A stretch of 64,000 nucleotides of DNA from JAGXKT01 sp964531695 (GTDB taxonomy: Bacteria > Planctomycetota > Phycisphaerae > SM23-33): contig CAZHEH010000003.1 in assembly GCA_964531695.1 (NCBI GenBank), positions 1 through 64,000 of the forward strand, read 5' to 3'. Each line of letters starts with the position of its first letter. The stretch's first letter is position 1. Below the pieces are notes generated by a model that searched no databases, was not told where the DNA came from, and worked only from the letters and a program-made list of their open reading frames with translations. A program made the translations under genes and the position numbers. Below are positions 35,298 through 44,763 of this stretch, one piece after another.

Positions 35298-38200
35298 ATG
35301 ATGGCAAGAGACCAACAGAACACGGAAGACGTCGGGCTCCAGCCCGGAACGAAGATCGGCAAGTACGAGGTTGAGCAGCGGCTCGGGATCGGCGGGCAAG
35401 CCATCGTCTACAAGTGCCGAGACCCGCTCCTCGACCGCTACGTGGCGGTCAAGCAGATCTCCAGCCACCTGGCCGAGGACCCGGCATTCCTCCGGCGATT
35501 CCGGGAGGAGGCCCGCACGCTGGCCCGCCTGGGCGCTGAGCAGCCGGCGATCGTGACCATCTACGAACTGGTCGAGGACCAACGCGGCCTGTTCATCGTG
35601 ATGGAGTACGTCGAGGGGCATACCCTCGAAGCGACGCTCCGCGACAACCCCGGGCCGGTCGACCCCAAAGCGGTGCTGCAGCTCCTCTGGCGGATCGCCG
35701 CGGCCATGAACAGCGTCCACCGCGCCGGCATCATCCACCGCGACCTCAAGCCGGGCAACATCATGGTCAGCGCGGGCCTGCACCCGAAGATCATGGACTT
35801 CGGCGTGGCGGCGAGCCAGGCCGGGCAGGCCTCCATGGCCATGGGCACCACCAAGTACATGGCCCCCGAGCTGTTCGAGGGCGGCGACGTGGACGCGCGG
35901 GCGGACATCTACTCCGTCGGCTTCATCATCTACGAGATGCTGCTGGGCCGAGACAAGTTCAACGAGATCTTCGCCGACGTGGTCCGCGACCCGCAGGGCG
36001 ACGTCCTCCGGTGGATGAAGTGGCACGGCAACATGGCCGTGCACGCCCCGGCCGCCCACGAGGTGAACCCCAACGTGCCGGTCGCGCTGAGCGAGATCGT
36101 CTCCCGAATGACGGCCAAGGACCGGGACCAACGCTTCGCGAGCATGGAAGCGCTGGGCGTCGCCATCAAGCAGGGCTTCTCGCAGAAGGCGCGCGCCGGT
36201 CGCGGCCCGCAGATCCCCCCGCCGGCGCAGACCCCGCCGGCAGCGCCGCCGGGCGGCGTCGCGGCGCCCGCGGCCGTACAGTCGGCGGCAGTTCCGGCCG
36301 GTGGCTCCGCCGCCGCGGCGCAGCCGTCCGGGCAGGGCCTCGACGCCGGCGGGCTGGAGATTCAGCCGCCGCCCGTGGCCGCGCCGCAGGCCGTCGCGGC
36401 GGAAGGGCCGGCCACCGCGCCGATCCCCAAGAAGAAGCTCTCCAAGCGGACCAAGCTGGTCATCGCCGCCGGCGCGGCCGGCGTGGTGCTGGCGGCCGTG
36501 ATCGCCCTCGGCGTGATGCAGGCCATGAAGGCCTCCGCCCGGCGGGATCGAATCGAGACCGCGCTGGAGGACGCCGTCGACGAGTACCAAGCCGCCCGGA
36601 ACACGGGGAACGTCGAGGGCCTCCAGGCCGCGATCGACGAGTTACAGGATGTGGAGAGCATGGCCGCCGGCACAAGCTACGCGGCCCGGGCCCGCGTTCT
36701 GGTCTATCTTGCCCAGGCGTACAAGGCGTCGGCCGATACCCAGTGGGACGAGGCCAGCGAAGCCCAGGAGAAGGCGGAGGAGGCCATCACCGAAGCCCAG
36801 CGGGAATACTCCGACGGCGGCTGGTCCGGCGAACCGAAGCTCCAGGCCTGGGCCCGGCAGAAGCGCGACGAGGTGGACAGCTTCGAGGACCACCTCCTGG
36901 CCAGTCGCCGGTTCGTCGCGCACAAGCGCGTGGCCGACGCCATTATGGACGTAGTGCACCGGCTCGCCGAGACCGGTGATAAGCTCGACGGCGAGGAGCA
37001 GGTTGACGCGGTCGACGAGGTCGAGCGGGCCCGGCGCATGCTGCAATCCGAGGCCGACGCGGGGGACAGCCCGGCCGAGGTCACGCCCGTCGTCGAGGCC
37101 CTGAACGCGACGGCTCAGAAGCTCCGCGACCTGCCCGCGGCCGCGCCCGTGTCGCGCCGGCAGGGCGTGCTGCTGGAGGGCCGCCAGCGGGTCGTGCCCC
37201 AGGCCCAGGATATGCTGCCGCAACTGCGGGACTTGGCCGCGACGAATCGCCATCAAGAGGAGACCGACGCCTATCGGACTCGTGTGGACGCCGCCTGGAG
37301 CGACGTTCAGAACGAGCTGACCCGTCGGCTGGAGATCAAGCGCCAGCGGCAGCGAGACGAGTTGCAGGCCGAACTGGACGGAATCGCCGACTCGGCCCGG
37401 GAACACCTGTCGCAGGCCCGGAAACAGGCCGCACAGGGGAAGATCTCGCTGGCACGGGAGCGGCATATTCCCGCCGCCAAGACGGAGCTGGAGCGGCTGA
37501 TGGACTGGACCGTGCCGCGCGAGACGGCCGCCGAACTCGGGCGGGAGTACGAGGACCAGGTCATCGACTACCGCGAGACGCTGGCCGACGACGTCCGGGA
37601 GCAACTCAAGGACACGGAACTGCGTGTCGACACGGCCGCCACGAACTGGCAAAAGGAAAACGCCTACGCCAAAGCCAAGGAAGCCGTGGCGCAGGCCAAG
37701 CGGCAGGCGGCCTGGGCGGCCGCGGCCCGATTCCTGGAGACGGCCATCGCGCTGGCCAAGGAAATCCGCCCCGAGGAGGTCGAAGGTCTCCAGGAGGAGT
37801 ATCGTGTCGTCCGTCTGCGCGAGAGCTTGGCCCAGGCCCTGAAGCTTCAGTCGGAGAGCGACAACGCCGCGGCCGTGGCGAAGCTGGAGAACATCCTCAG
37901 TCAGGATCCGCCGGCGGACATCGCGGCGCGGGCGCGCCGGGCCAAGGCGGATGCGCAGTCCAAGGTGGACCGGGCCCGCCTGGTGGAGCAGGGCAAGGCG
38001 CTCGCCTCCCGCGGTCAGTGGGAACAGGCCAAGGAGAAGTTCGAGCAGGCCAAGGCGATCAGCGCCGACGACTACGTCCTCGAGCAGATCGTCAAGTGCG
38101 ACTACCACATCGGCCTGGCCCGTGCGGACGAACTGCTCAAGGCGGAGAAGCTGGAGGAGGCCATCCGGACGCTCGAGGCCCTCAAGGAGGACAACCCGGA

Positions 38201-38573
38201 CAAGCAGGTCTTCCTGGACGCGCGAATCCGTCGCATCGAGAAGCTGCGGGCCTTCCGGGAGAAGCTCGCCCAAGGCGAGGCCGCCCTCGGGCGGAAGGAG
38301 TGGCTCGAGGCCCGAGAGCTGTTCCAGCAGGCGATCAGCATGTACGAGGACGACCCGGAGCGGATCGCCCCGGCCCAGGCGGGGCTCCGGACCGCGCTGT
38401 TCAACGAGTGGGTCTCCAAGGGCGTCGGCCGCATGGGCGACGGCGACTACATCTCGGCCAGAGCGTATTTCCGTACCGCGCTGGACTACGTCTCCAACCC
38501 GGAGGAGGAAGCCCGCGTCAACGAGTTGATCCGCCGATGCGAGCGGGCGATAGCCGACCAGGAAGAGGGCTGA
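35298..38573 (+). CDS. Transmembrane Ser/Thr protein kinase with long coiled-coil/TPR tail
   Basis: A 1091-residue protein. Residues 20-290 are a Hanks-type kinase: glycine loop LGIGGQAIVY, Lys52 in VAVKQ, HRDLKPGN (Asp149), DFG (167-169), APE (189-191). A Pro/Ala linker (300-375) leads to one membrane helix (about 386-410). The remaining 680 residues are helical, rich in A, E, K, Q and R: coiled coils, then TPR-like repeats near the end (GQWEQAKEKFEQAKAI, YISARAYFRTAL). The catalytic residues are complete. It is embedded in the Tad operon, between TadE- and TadG-like genes, and two FHA-domain proteins follow, so it probably phosphorylates pilus components. No PASTA domain is seen. Confidence 0.88.
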   Translation: MMARDQQNTEDVGLQPGTKIGKYEVEQRLGIGGQAIVYKCRDPLLDRYVAVKQISSHLAEDPAFLRRFREEARTLARLGAEQPAIVTIYELVEDQRGLFIVMEYVEGHTLEATLRDNPGPVDPKAVLQLLWRIAAAMNSVHRAGIIHRDLKPGNIMVSAGLHPKIMDFGVAASQAGQASMAMGTTKYMAPELFEGGDVDARADIYSVGFIIYEMLLGRDKFNEIFADVVRDPQGDVLRWMKWHGNMAVHAPAAHEVNPNVPVALSEIVSRMTAKDRDQRFASMEALGVAIKQGFSQKARAGRGPQIPPPAQTPPAAPPGGVAAPAAVQSAAVPAGGSAAAAQPSGQGLDAGGLEIQPPPVAAPQAVAAEGPATAPIPKKKLSKRTKLVIAAGAAGVVLAAVIALGVMQAMKASARRDRIETALEDAVDEYQAARNTGNVEGLQAAIDELQDVESMAAGTSYAARARVLVYLAQAYKASADTQWDEASEAQEKAEEAITEAQREYSDGGWSGEPKLQAWARQKRDEVDSFEDHLLASRRFVAHKRVADAIMDVVHRLAETGDKLDGEEQVDAVDEVERARRMLQSEADAGDSPAEVTPVVEALNATAQKLRDLPAAAPVSRRQGVLLEGRQRVVPQAQDMLPQLRDLAATNRHQEETDAYRTRVDAAWSDVQNELTRRLEIKRQRQRDELQAELDGIADSAREHLSQARKQAAQGKISLARERHIPAAKTELERLMDWTVPRETAAELGREYEDQVIDYRETLADDVREQLKDTELRVDTAATNWQKENAYAKAKEAVAQAKRQAAWAAAARFLETAIALAKEIRPEEVEGLQEEYRVVRLRESLAQALKLQSESDNAAAVAKLENILSQDPPADIAARARRAKADAQSKVDRARLVEQGKALASRGQWEQAKEKFEQAKAISADDYVLEQIVKCDYHIGLARADELLKAEKLEEAIRTLEALKEDNPDKQVFLDARIRRIEKLRAFREKLAQGEAALGRKEWLEARELFQQAISMYEDDPERIAPAQAGLRTALFNEWVSKGVGRMGDGDYISARAYFRTALDYVSNPEEEARVNELIRRCERAIADQEEG

Positions 38574-38574
38574 G

Positions 38575-40764
38575 GTGTTCGCGAACGGCAAGCCATTCCG
38601 TGCCGCGATCCGGACGCGCCGACCCGGCGCTCTGTCGGCCTGTCCGCGGTGGCGCCGCTGCCGCGGGCGGCGCGACGGGCAGATCCTCGTGATCGTCCTG
38701 CTGGGGGCGATGCTGCTGGTGGGGATGCTGTTCTACACCTACAACGCCGGCACGCAGATCAACCAGCGTGCGGACATGCAGAACGTGGCGGACTCCACGG
38801 CCGTCAGCGGCGGGGCGTGGCTGGCGCGGAGCTTCAACGTCATCGCGATGAACAACGTCGCCCAGAGCCGCATGATCGCGCTGGTGCCGGTTCTGGACGC
38901 GATTCCGCAGGCCAGCAACATGGCCTTCTCGGAACTCAACGACCTGATCGGAGACGATGCCTACCCGGAGGCGGCCCAGGCGCCGGGCGACGGACTCGAC
39001 GGCATCTCGGACGACCTGCGCGGCGGCGTGCCCGACCTGGACGCGCGGACGCGCGACCGAATCCAGGAAGGTATCGACGCGTTGAAGGAGCGAATGGCGA
39101 ACCAGCGCGAGATCCTGGCGCCGTTCCGCAGCCCCAGCGAGGGCGGCGACGTCAACATGGAGCGGATGACGACGTGGTCCATCCGCGGCGCCGGCGGCGG
39201 GGAGCCGCACGGCATGCTCTGGCGGACCGCCGAAGTGCTCGACGAGCTGAACCAGGCGACCGTCGATTCCGCGGGCGTGCTCGCGCAGGCCAACGCCGTG
39301 CGATTCGGCGAGGACAACGGGGCGGACACGGCCTTCATCGTGCCGATCGTGCCCGAGATCCCCGCGGAGCGCGGCGAACTCGACGACTTCGAATACCCGC
39401 TCCGCCGCAGCTTGAAGGCCAACCTGAAGGAAAAGAGCGCCGCCGTCCAGGGCGCCAACAACGTCGGCGGCAGCATCCCGGATTCCGAGTGGCCGTACCG
39501 CCTCGGGCCCTGGGCCCGGTTGTTCGAGCAGCCCGGGTGGTACGGCCGCGGGCCGTGGTACAGCCACGAGAGCCGCCGCGGTTGGCGCCGGGTCTGGGGC
39601 ATTCGGGTCAAGTCCGGGCCGGCCCGCGAGAGGACGGTCAAGTCGCGAGGCGGGCGGCGGATCAGCGGTCCGTCGGCCGGGGGCGGACGCGCGGGGCGCG
39701 GGGCCTCCCGCGGCCACGGCCCGCGGGAGGGCGGCACCTACACCTGGCAGCCGACCAAGATGATCCCCCAGGGCTACACGACCTTCGGGCCCTACTTCTG
39801 GGCCCACCATTGGGTCCGGGGCTTCGCCGCCCGCGAACTCGACGACAGCCGCTACACGGACTACTTCAGCAAGATCTCCAACACGAAACTGGACTACCTC
39901 TTCAGCGGACCGGACCCCGAACTCAAGACGATTCATCGCCCGTGGTGGGTGACCGATCTCGAGGAGGCCCGCCGGCTCGGCGCCGACGCCACGGTCAGGA
40001 AGACCCACACCCGGTACTACTACCTCGAGGTGATCTACAAGGGGGAGGACTCCGACGGCGAGATCACCAGCCACAACCTCAACGACCCCGTCACGAAGGA
40101 CTTCGGCGGCTGGCTCCCGCCGGAGGAGCTGCACGGCCGCGTGTTCCGCGGCGACCCGGAGGTCTCCGGCCCGGAGCAACTCGGCTCGCTGCCGATGTGG
40201 CGATTCACGGCCGAGGGGACGGAAGAGCGGCTCAGCCCGGACGGCGAGGTGATCGAGGAATGGCCCGTGTATTTCGAGTGGTACTTCATCTTCGGGGGGC
40301 TGGACTGCGGCGGGGATCTGACGATTACCAACCCCGCCAACTGGGACGACGACGATGAGCTGCCCGCCCCGATGCTGCTGACGGAAAGCGCTCGCGAGGG
40401 CTACGATCCGAAGCCGAACGTGGCCGCCCGCCGAGAGTACTTCTCCGTGCTGGGCCTGGTGCGGGACGGCACGCGGGCGCCGATCTGGTCCGAACGGTTC
40501 ACGGCCGGCAACCCGCTCGAATCGGTCGTGACCCTCGCGCAGGCGAAGGTGTTCAATAACCAGAGCTGGGACCTGTGGACACAGGACTGGCAGGTGCTGC
40601 TCACGCCCGTGGTGGACTGGTACGACTGGGTCGCCCGCATGGACCACGGTCTCAACCGCATCGGCGAAACCAACGGCATGGTCTCGGGCGAAGAGGTCCG
40701 GGACCTGCGCGACTACCTGTGGCGGCTGGGCGACCCCACCGCCGACGTGTACCTGGCGCACTGA
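38575..40764 (+). CDS. TadG-like pilus-assembly protein
   Basis: A 729-residue protein starting at GTG one base after the kinase stop. A basic N-terminus is followed by GQILVIVLLGAMLLVGMLFY (residues about 35-58) and INQRADMQNVADSTAVSGG, the TadG/Tad-domain signature. The large remainder is predicted extracytoplasmic, with a Gly/Arg-rich stretch (about 350-385) and many Trp and Tyr. It has no clear von Willebrand A domain. Its TGA overlaps the next ATG by one base. It probably anchors or initiates the pilus. Confidence 0.72.
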   Translation: MFANGKPFRAAIRTRRPGALSACPRWRRCRGRRDGQILVIVLLGAMLLVGMLFYTYNAGTQINQRADMQNVADSTAVSGGAWLARSFNVIAMNNVAQSRMIALVPVLDAIPQASNMAFSELNDLIGDDAYPEAAQAPGDGLDGISDDLRGGVPDLDARTRDRIQEGIDALKERMANQREILAPFRSPSEGGDVNMERMTTWSIRGAGGGEPHGMLWRTAEVLDELNQATVDSAGVLAQANAVRFGEDNGADTAFIVPIVPEIPAERGELDDFEYPLRRSLKANLKEKSAAVQGANNVGGSIPDSEWPYRLGPWARLFEQPGWYGRGPWYSHESRRGWRRVWGIRVKSGPARERTVKSRGGRRISGPSAGGGRAGRGASRGHGPREGGTYTWQPTKMIPQGYTTFGPYFWAHHWVRGFAARELDDSRYTDYFSKISNTKLDYLFSGPDPELKTIHRPWWVTDLEEARRLGADATVRKTHTRYYYLEVIYKGEDSDGEITSHNLNDPVTKDFGGWLPPEELHGRVFRGDPEVSGPEQLGSLPMWRFTAEGTEERLSPDGEVIEEWPVYFEWYFIFGGLDCGGDLTITNPANWDDDDELPAPMLLTESAREGYDPKPNVAARREYFSVLGLVRDGTRAPIWSERFTAGNPLESVVTLAQAKVFNNQSWDLWTQDWQVLLTPVVDWYDWVARMDHGLNRIGETNGMVSGEEVRDLRDYLWRLGDPTADVYLAH

Positions 40765-41396
40765 TGAGCATTGCCCGCAAAACCCGACCGTCCCCGGCAC
40801 GAGCCGGATGGCGCCGCAACCGCCGCGGCACGGCCATGATCGAGTTCGTCATGGCGCTGCCGCTGCTGTTGTTCGTGCTGGTCGGCACGTGGTTCTTCGG
40901 CTGGGCGATGATGAACCAGCAGCAGGTCCGGGTGTCCGACCGCTACACGGCCTGGCGCGAGGTCCGCGGCGGCGGGCGGGTCCGGCCGGACCATCTGAAC
41001 GAGAGATTCTTCGGCGAGCGAGCCGACCCGATCAGCATTCGCCGCGGGCAGGGCCCCGATTGGACGATCCAGGACCTGATCGGCGCCGCGGGCGACCGCG
41101 GCGGGCAGGTGCAGGCCTACACCGAGGAGTTGATCTGGGACCGCTTTCCCACCAGCCGCTCGGCCCGTGTGGACGCGCGATTCCCCTCCGACATCGACTT
41201 GTGGAACCGCCTGGAGGGTTCCATCAGGAGCCGCCACGTGCGCGAGGGGTGGGAGTGGCGCCGCGACGAGGCCGACTGTGAGTCGGCCGTGCGCGATGTG
41301 TTCCTGTCCGACCTGCACGAGGAACTCCGCGCCTTGCCCATGCCCGCCAACCGCTTCGGCCGCGTGGTCCGGCACCTGTACGAGACGACGTGGTAG
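40764..41396 (+). CDS. TadE-like pseudopilin
   Basis: A 210-residue protein. The basic N-terminus and RRGTAMIEFVMALPLLLFVLVG (residues 20-42) form the TadE leader and pilin-like helix with Glu in the +5-type position. The rest is a soluble domain of about 165 residues rich in Arg, Asp and Trp. The ATG overlaps the stop of the TadG-like gene (TGATG). It is likely a minor pseudopilin processed by the locus peptidase. Confidence 0.75.
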   Translation: MSIARKTRPSPARAGWRRNRRGTAMIEFVMALPLLLFVLVGTWFFGWAMMNQQQVRVSDRYTAWREVRGGGRVRPDHLNERFFGERADPISIRRGQGPDWTIQDLIGAAGDRGGQVQAYTEELIWDRFPTSRSARVDARFPSDIDLWNRLEGSIRSRHVREGWEWRRDEADCESAVRDVFLSDLHEELRALPMPANRFGRVVRHLYETTW

Positions 41397-42052
41397 AGCC
41401 CGCCTTCGCCCCAATGGATGATGCGCCCCGCCAAGCCGACACCGCCCGCGCGCGCCGCCGTGACGTCGGGCGATTCGCGCTGTTCGCCGCGACGGCCTTG
41501 GCGGGCGCGCTGGTCGTGTGGCAGATCGGCGTCTACTGGCGGGCCCGGATGCGCGAGACGGAGACGCCGCCCCGGCCGCCGGACACGCTGCGCCGGCGCC
41601 CCTCCGCGCCGGAAGACCCGTCCGCGCCGGGCGTGGGCGGCGCCGGTCCGGACGAATACGCCGCCTCCGGCCGCGGCGCCCGCGAGTTGGCCGAGGGCCT
41701 TTCGGGCGTCGAGCCGCTGGGGCACGACCCGGGCGGCATCCCGCCGCCCCCCGGGGCCGAGGCCCAGCCGCCGCTGCGATTGGGGGGCCAGCCCCACGTG
41801 GAGTTCGGACGGTACGAGTGCCCCGGCGGCCGGGAGGCCGTGGCGGAGCATTACCACCGGGCCCTGACGGGGCGCGGCTTCACGTTCCTGGGCCGGCGGA
41901 CCGAAGAGGATCGAAGAACGATGGTGTACTCCCGGGGGTCGCGGGAGGTGACGCTGATCTTGCGTGGGCCTTCGGGAAACGGGAAGATGGTGAGAGTGAC
42001 GGTGGCCGTCACGCGCCGGCCCGCACCGGTCGGTGCAGGCAGAGAGGACTGA
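41390..42052 (+). CDS. Unrecognised single-pass membrane protein of the Tad operon
   Basis: A 220-residue protein with one N-terminal membrane helix (about residues 27-48, FALFAATALAGALVVWQIGVY), a Pro/Gly/Ala-rich linker (55-125) and a C-terminal domain (VEFGRYECPGGREAVAEHYHRAL, GRRTEEDRRTMVYSR, TLILRGPSG). I recognise no family. The GTG at 41390 overlaps the previous gene; ATG 41414 is the alternative. It lies four bases before cpaB, so it is probably a pilus accessory protein. Confidence 0.55.
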   Translation: MVEPAFAPMDDAPRQADTARARRRDVGRFALFAATALAGALVVWQIGVYWRARMRETETPPRPPDTLRRRPSAPEDPSAPGVGGAGPDEYAASGRGARELAEGLSGVEPLGHDPGGIPPPPGAEAQPPLRLGGQPHVEFGRYECPGGREAVAEHYHRALTGRGFTFLGRRTEEDRRTMVYSRGSREVTLILRGPSGNGKMVRVTVAVTRRPAPVGAGRED

Positions 42053-42056
42053 CAAC

Positions 42057-42872
42057 ATGGCCGAGAAGACACCGGGCGTCCGCAATACGAAGCTGCTGAT
42101 CGTGGCCCTGGGTCTGGGCTTCCTGGTGGTCGTCGTCTACAACGTCCACATTCAGAAGGTTCGCCAGGCCGGCAAGGGCCAGACGATCTTCCTTCTGCAG
42201 GCCAAGGACGATCTGGAGCCGCGCGACGAGATCAACGAGAAGAACGTGGAGATGGTCGAGGTTCCCGCGAAGCTGGCCGACTCGCTCGGGCCGGTCATCC
42301 GCCTGGAGAGCCGGCGGGAGTTCGACAACTACCGGGACGAGCAACTCACCCGGAACGTCGAGATCGAGCAGTACCTCAAATACGAGGACATCGACTGGTC
42401 GGCCTCCGCGCTGCCCTCGCGGCGTCTGCCGCCCGACATGCGGGCCGTGACGTTGACTGTAGACCAGGATCGCTCCCCGGGCATGGCCCGGCAGGGCGAC
42501 CGCGTGGACGTCGTGGCGCATCTGTTCCTGCCCGACGTGGGGCAGGACTGGTACCGCGTCTTCGAGGCGGTGCGCGTGCACGACGTGGGCGGCGAGGCCC
42601 GCGAGATGGGCGCCGGTGAGGACGCCCGCGCGGGCGGCAAGTCGTCGTTCAGCAAGATCGCTATCGAACTCCGCCCGGACACGGCCCTTGCCTGGGAACG
42701 GATCTCGGCCGAGCGGAGCGTGGGCGAAGGTGAGGCGGTGCGCCTGCACGTGTGCAGCTCGGCGCCCGAGGCGGCCTACGAGGCCGAAGGGCGATTCGCT
42801 CCGGAGTTCGAGCGGCTCCTCGAGCAGGCGGGCCTGGTGGAGACCGAACGGGTGGGGACGCGAGGCCCCTGA
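42057..42872 (+). CDS. cpaB: CpaB-type Flp pilus assembly protein
   Basis: A 271-residue protein with one N-terminal membrane helix (KLLIVALGLGFLVVVVYNV) and an SAF-type domain (LEPRDEINEKNVEMVEVP; MRAVTLTVDQD; VDVVAHLFLPD), as in CpaB/RcpC. It normally sits in the periplasm and links the inner-membrane machine to the secretin. GAGAGGA lies eight bases before ATG 42057. It is somewhat shorter than classical members. It precedes the FHA-CpaF gene by 13 bp. Confidence 0.78.
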   Translation: MAEKTPGVRNTKLLIVALGLGFLVVVVYNVHIQKVRQAGKGQTIFLLQAKDDLEPRDEINEKNVEMVEVPAKLADSLGPVIRLESRREFDNYRDEQLTRNVEIEQYLKYEDIDWSASALPSRRLPPDMRAVTLTVDQDRSPGMARQGDRVDVVAHLFLPDVGQDWYRVFEAVRVHDVGGEAREMGAGEDARAGGKSSFSKIAIELRPDTALAWERISAERSVGEGEAVRLHVCSSAPEAAYEAEGRFAPEFERLLEQAGLVETERVGTRGP

Positions 42873-42885
42873 CGGGCCGGAACGC

Positions 42886-44763
42886 ATGGAAATCTGGGTT
42901 TACAACCAGTACAGCGACCAGCGCGAGGTGGTCCAGGTCGGCGAGGACCAGGTCACCATCGGCCGGGACGAGAGCAACGACGTGACGCTCCGCAGCCCGT
43001 TCGTCTCGCGCCGGCACGCGCGTATCTTTCGCGAGAACGGCGCGTATTTCGTCGAGTCGCTGGGCATGAACGAGACGCTCGTCGCCAACCGCCACGTGCC
43101 GCACCGCGAGCGCCGGAAGATCGACTACGGCGACGAGGTCCGCATCGGCGAGTACAGCGTCTACATGATGGAGCCGGCGATGCGGCGCGTCGGCGGCGCG
43201 CGTGGGGGCGTCACGCCGCGGCGGCGCGTCATCGAGCTGGAGGAGAAGATCCACCGGGAACTGCTCGGCCGCATGAACCTGCGCACGGCCGGGCAGGCGG
43301 GCCAGGCGGACGAGCAGTACGTGTCGGTGATCAAGCGGCAGCTCGCCGAGATCGTCGCCGCCCATGCCGAGGAAATCGACGCGGAGATGCACGAGCACCT
43401 GCTGCGCGAGTATCTGTGGCGCGGCGTAGTGACGGAAATCTCCCGCCGGGCGACCGGCAAGCTGATGTACAGCTACGGCTTCGAGGGCAGCGACGTTCTC
43501 AATGCGACCCACGAGGAGCGCGTGGGTCGAATCGTCGGCGACATCGTGAGCCGCTTCCCGCTCCGTCTGCGCGCGCACACGCTCAAGGAAGACATGCGGA
43601 TGGTGGAGGACGGCTGGCCGGACCAGGTCAAGCGCGTCTCCGCACAGATCACGCCCGAGCTGCGCGAGTACATCGCGCGACGCATGGTCTGCAAGGACAT
43701 CGAGGACGTGGTCCTCGGCTACGGGCCGCTCCAGGACCTGCTGGAGATGCCCAACATCAACGAGATCATGGTCGTCGGGAAGGACAGGATTTACATCGAG
43801 AAGGAGGGCGTCATCCAGAACACCGGGCGCAGCTTCTTCTCGGAGGAAATCGTCCAGAGCATCATCGAGCGGATCATCACCCCGATCGGTCGTCGGATCG
43901 ACCGTTCCACGCCGCTGGTCGACGCCCGCCTGCCGGACGGCTCCCGCGTCAACGCCATCATCAACCCGCTGAGCTTGTCCGGGCCGGCGCTGACGATCCG
44001 GAAGTTCGCCCGCATTCCCTTCACCATCGACGACCTCATCGAGCGCGACACGCTCACGGACGCCACGGCCGACTTCCTGCGGGCCTGCATCCTCGGGCGA
44101 CAGAACGTGATCATCTCCGGCGGCACCGGCTCCGGCAAGACGACCACGCTCAATGTGCTGAGCCACTTCATCCCCGGCGAGGAGCGGATCGTCACCATCG
44201 AGGACTCGGCCGAGCTTCAGCTTCCGCAGGAGCATCTGGTGAGCTTGGAGACCCGGCCGGCGAACATCGAGGGCAAGGGCGCCTACACCATCCGCGACCT
44301 GGTGCGCAACGCCCTGCGCATGCGGCCGGACCGGCTGCTGGTCGGCGAGGTCCGCGGGCCGGAGGCGATGGACATGCTCCAGGCCATGAACACCGGCCAC
44401 GACGGCTCGCTGACCACGATTCACGCCAACAGCCCGACGGACACGATGACACGGCTGGAGATGATGGTCCTCATGGCCGTGGAGTTGCCCGTGCGGGCGA
44501 TTCGCGAGCAGATCGTCTCGGCGCTGGACCTGATCGTGCAGATTTCCCGCATGCCGGACGGGCGGCGGCGGGTAACGCACATCACGGAGATCACGGGCAT
44601 CGACCCGGAGACCTCTCGGATCGTCACGGAGGACATCTTCATCCTTCGCTCGATCCGCGGCGAGGCGGCCAAGACGGATTACCTGCGGCACACCGGTTAC
44701 ATCCCGAGCTTCGCCGAGGAGCTGATCGAGAACGGCTACCTGGGCGTGGAGGCCTTCACCTGA
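42886..44763 (+). CDS. cpaF: FHA-domain fused CpaF/TadA secretion ATPase
   Basis: A 625-residue fusion. Residues 1-100 are a forkhead-associated domain with the phospho-threonine residues in place (TIGRDESNDVTL; SPFVSRRHARI; GMNETLVANR). Residues about 110-240 are a helical CpaF N-domain, and 250-610 the ATPase with Walker A GGTGSGKTTT (about 412), Walker B MRPDRLLVGEVRG and HDGSLTTIHANSP. It should power pilus assembly while being tethered to, or switched by, a phosphorylated partner, presumably a substrate of the kinase in the same operon. Its TGA overlaps tadB by one base. It is the larger of two CpaF proteins here. Confidence 0.92.
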   Translation: MEIWVYNQYSDQREVVQVGEDQVTIGRDESNDVTLRSPFVSRRHARIFRENGAYFVESLGMNETLVANRHVPHRERRKIDYGDEVRIGEYSVYMMEPAMRRVGGARGGVTPRRRVIELEEKIHRELLGRMNLRTAGQAGQADEQYVSVIKRQLAEIVAAHAEEIDAEMHEHLLREYLWRGVVTEISRRATGKLMYSYGFEGSDVLNATHEERVGRIVGDIVSRFPLRLRAHTLKEDMRMVEDGWPDQVKRVSAQITPELREYIARRMVCKDIEDVVLGYGPLQDLLEMPNINEIMVVGKDRIYIEKEGVIQNTGRSFFSEEIVQSIIERIITPIGRRIDRSTPLVDARLPDGSRVNAIINPLSLSGPALTIRKFARIPFTIDDLIERDTLTDATADFLRACILGRQNVIISGGTGSGKTTTLNVLSHFIPGEERIVTIEDSAELQLPQEHLVSLETRPANIEGKGAYTIRDLVRNALRMRPDRLLVGEVRGPEAMDMLQAMNTGHDGSLTTIHANSPTDTMTRLEMMVLMAVELPVRAIREQIVSALDLIVQISRMPDGRRRVTHITEITGIDPETSRIVTEDIFILRSIRGEAAKTDYLRHTGYIPSFAEELIENGYLGVEAFT

